DNA from: an uncultured Erysipelotrichaceae bacterium
GTDB lineage: Bacteria > Bacillota_I > Bacilli_A > Erysipelotrichales > Coprobacillaceae
DNA length: 6,536 bases
Assembly (NCBI GenBank): GCA_900550005.1
Contig: URQL01000098.1
Location: 1-6,536 of the forward strand
Reading direction: 5' to 3'
Shown: positions 5,104 through 6,536 of the stretch, one piece after another
Layout of the letters: every line of letters begins with the position of its first letter
Position numbering within the stretch: position 1 is the first letter of the stretch
Position numbers and translations under genes: made by a program
Notes under the pieces: model-generated
What the model was told of the DNA's origin: nothing
The model's input: the letters and a program-made list of their open reading frames with translations, nothing else
Databases searched by the model: none

Positions 5104-5323
5104 CATCTTTCTATTTTTATTAATTTATTGATTATTAATGCGAAAATAAATTTGTAATTTACTTTCTTTTGGATGGTATTCTGTTTTTACTTAGCGGAAA
5201 GATTTTATTATGTAATTTTTTTTCAAATGTTAGTTTAGGGTTAGATTTTTATTCATATTAAAATGGATGAGAGAATGTGATTAGTCAAATTTTTTTTAAT
5301 AAATTAGAAAAAAAGCATAAATG
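5104..5323. other. AT-rich intergenic stretch, no recognised gene
   Basis: About 220 bp separates the divergent antitoxin pseudogene and the dipeptidase promoter. Only very short open frames occur on either strand. It should contain the promoter of the yefM-yoeB unit reading leftward, but no pair of -35/-10 boxes there is convincing. The ATTAAT-rich segment at about 5118-5139 is loosely palindromic and could be an operator remnant, though such patterns arise easily in DNA this AT-rich. No tRNA or terminator was seen. Confidence 0.5.
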
Positions 5324-5351
5324 TTGATTTCTATTTCATTTTTTGTATAAT
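5324..5351 (+). promoter_or_regulatory. Promoter of the C69 dipeptidase gene
   Basis: TTGATT (5324-5329, 4 of 6 matches) is separated by 16 bp from a perfect TATAAT (5346-5351). The expected start near 5358 leaves a leader of about 25 nt with AAGG (5370-5373), 9 nt before the ATG at 5383. Confidence 0.65.
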
Positions 5352-5382
5352 TTACTTATGGAAAGAAAGAAGGTAGATTTAT

Positions 5383-6536
5383 ATGGCATGTACAACAATA
5401 CTTATTGGAAAAAAAGCAAGCAATGATGGTTCAACTATGATTGCAAGAAATGATGATGGTTTTTATGATGTGAAAAAAATGGTGGTTGTGGATCCTAAAA
5501 AACAACCTCATAAATATAAAAGTGTAATTTCACATGTGGAAGTAGAACTTCCTGATAACCCAATGCGTTATACATGTTGTCCAAGTGTTGATAAAAAACA
5601 TGGTGTTTGGGCAGCCGCAGGGATCAATGAAGCAAATGTAGGAATGACAGCTACAGAAACAATTACAAGTAATGCACGTGTTTTAGGAGCTGATCCTTTA
5701 GTACGTTATGAAAAAGCAAAAAGCAGAAGAGAAAAAGATAAAATTGGTGGATTAGGGGAAGAAGATTTAGTTGTTTTAGTTTTACCTTATATTCATTCTG
5801 CAAAAGAAGGGGTTATTCGTTTAGGTAAATTACTTGAACAATACGGTACTTATGAAAGCAATGGGATTGCCTTTAATGATGAAAATGAAATTTGGTGGTT
5901 CGAATCTATTGGTGGACATCATTGGATCGCTCGTAGAGTAAAAGATGAAGAATATGTTATGATGCCAAACCAATTTGGATTAGATCGTTTTGATTTAGAT
6001 GATGCATTTGGTGAACAAAAAGAAAATATGTGTTCAGCAGATTTAAAAGAATTTATTGAAAAATATCATTTAGATACAAACAACAATGGTGAATTTAATC
6101 CTCGTTTAGTATTTGGTTCTCATGATGATCAAGATCATGTCTACAATACACCAAGAGCTTGGTATATGGCTCGTTACTTTAATCCTAGAACTTATAAATG
6201 GGATGGAGAAAATGCAGATTATACACCAGAAAGTGATGATATTCCATGGGCTTTAGTTCCGGAACATAAAATTACAGTAGAAGATGTTAAATACATTTTA
6301 TCTTCCTATTATCAAGGAACAGAATATAATCCTTATTCATCAAATAAGAGTGATAAAAAAGGAATGTATCGTTCAATAGGTATTGCTAGAACAGGATTTA
6401 TGTCTATTAATCAAATTCGTAGTGACGTACCAGATCCAATTAAAGCCATTGAATGGATTTGTTTTGGACCTAACCCATTTAACGTTGTTTTACCAGTTTA
6501 TACAAATACAAATAAAATGCCTAAATACATCAGTGA
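5383..6536 (+). CDS. pepD: C69-family dipeptidase (PepD-like), 3' end beyond the window
   Basis: 384 codons are open to the right edge; family members are about 470 residues, so roughly the last fifth is missing. C69 dipeptidases are N-terminal nucleophile hydrolases that cleave dipeptides in the cytoplasm. MACTTILIGKKASNDGSTM carries the conserved Cys3 nucleophile, which becomes N-terminal after removal of Met-Ala, and DGSTMIARNDD continues the family signature. Further conserved blocks are HGVWAAAGINEANVGMTATE (73-92), then LPYIHSAKEGV, the run from YGTYESNGIAF through IWWFESIGGHHWIARR, and PNQFG. The upstream ATG at 5358 is in another frame, so 5383 is the start. There is no signal peptide, which suggests an intracellular enzyme in peptide utilisation. 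It is transcribed divergently from the yefM-yoeB remnant and shows no functional link to it. Confidence 0.93.
   Translation, partial: MACTTILIGKKASNDGSTMIARNDDGFYDVKKMVVVDPKKQPHKYKSVISHVEVELPDNPMRYTCCPSVDKKHGVWAAAGINEANVGMTATETITSNARVLGADPLVRYEKAKSRREKDKIGGLGEEDLVVLVLPYIHSAKEGVIRLGKLLEQYGTYESNGIAFNDENEIWWFESIGGHHWIARRVKDEEYVMMPNQFGLDRFDLDDAFGEQKENMCSADLKEFIEKYHLDTNNNGEFNPRLVFGSHDDQDHVYNTPRAWYMARYFNPRTYKWDGENADYTPESDDIPWALVPEHKITVEDVKYILSSYYQGTEYNPYSSNKSDKKGMYRSIGIARTGFMSINQIRSDVPDPIKAIEWICFGPNPFNVVLPVYTNTNKMPKYIS

Noticed and set aside
5118..5157. Promoter or YefM operator for the toxin-antitoxin unit
   Set aside because: The ATTAAT-rich palindromes and a TTACAA/TAATCA pair are too weak to separate from background in this AT-rich stretch.
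5358..5382. ATG at 5358 as an alternative dipeptidase start
   Set aside because: It is in a different frame from the conserved MACTTILIG beginning and lies at the expected transcription start, so 5383 is the supported start.

Overview
The window looks like chromosomal DNA from a low-GC Bacillota (Firmicutes) commensal. It is strongly AT-rich by eye, has strong AGGAGG-type ribosome-binding sites, TATAAT -10 boxes (often extended with TGn) and compact hairpin/T-run terminators. The gene types (EF-P with a Bacillus-like KPGKGAA tip, a GH1 6-phospho-beta-glucosidase, a YnbB-type PLP lyase and a C69 dipeptidase) fit Erysipelotrichia/Coprobacillaceae or nearby lineages. That placement is inference; no rRNA or tRNA is present to fix the taxonomy.

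Layout, left to right. (1) The last 34 codons of an unidentified + strand gene (2-106). (2) A promoter, then efp (187-744, translation elongation factor P), followed only 21 nt later by a short-chain dehydrogenase (766-1515). (3) An extended -10 promoter with an 11-bp inverted repeat, driving a monocistronic GH1 6-phospho-beta-glucosidase (1647-3125). (4) Two hairpins (3133-3160 and 3183-3218) where this gene converges with a - strand YnbB-like gene (3225-4478). (5) Also on the - strand, a YoeB-family toxin (4569-4832), with a broken YefM-type antitoxin gene upstream of it (4829-5090). (6) About 220 bp of AT-rich DNA without recognisable genes. (7) A promoter and the first 384 codons of a C69 dipeptidase, cut by the window edge (5383-6536).

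Two places deserve attention. First, efp and the SDR are in the same reading frame. They are separated by a terminator hairpin whose left arm contains the first base of the efp stop codon, and the SDR has no Shine-Dalgarno sequence. In Bacillus subtilis an SDR (YmfI) reduces the 5-aminopentanone group on EF-P to 5-aminopentanol, so this neighbour is a candidate EF-P maturation enzyme, possibly expressed by translational coupling or attenuation. Second, the yefM-yoeB module appears to be decaying. The antitoxin carries a 1-nt expansion in an A-run plus an in-frame TAG. The toxin frame is intact but has Lys and Tyr at the positions of E. coli YoeB catalytic Glu46 and His83, which would explain how an orphan toxin can be tolerated.

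The other genes are ordinary metabolism: uptake-linked hydrolysis of phosphorylated beta-glucosides (no PTS genes are in view), PLP-dependent sulfur amino acid chemistry, and peptide turnover. No mobile element, CRISPR array, riboswitch or structural RNA gene was recognised.
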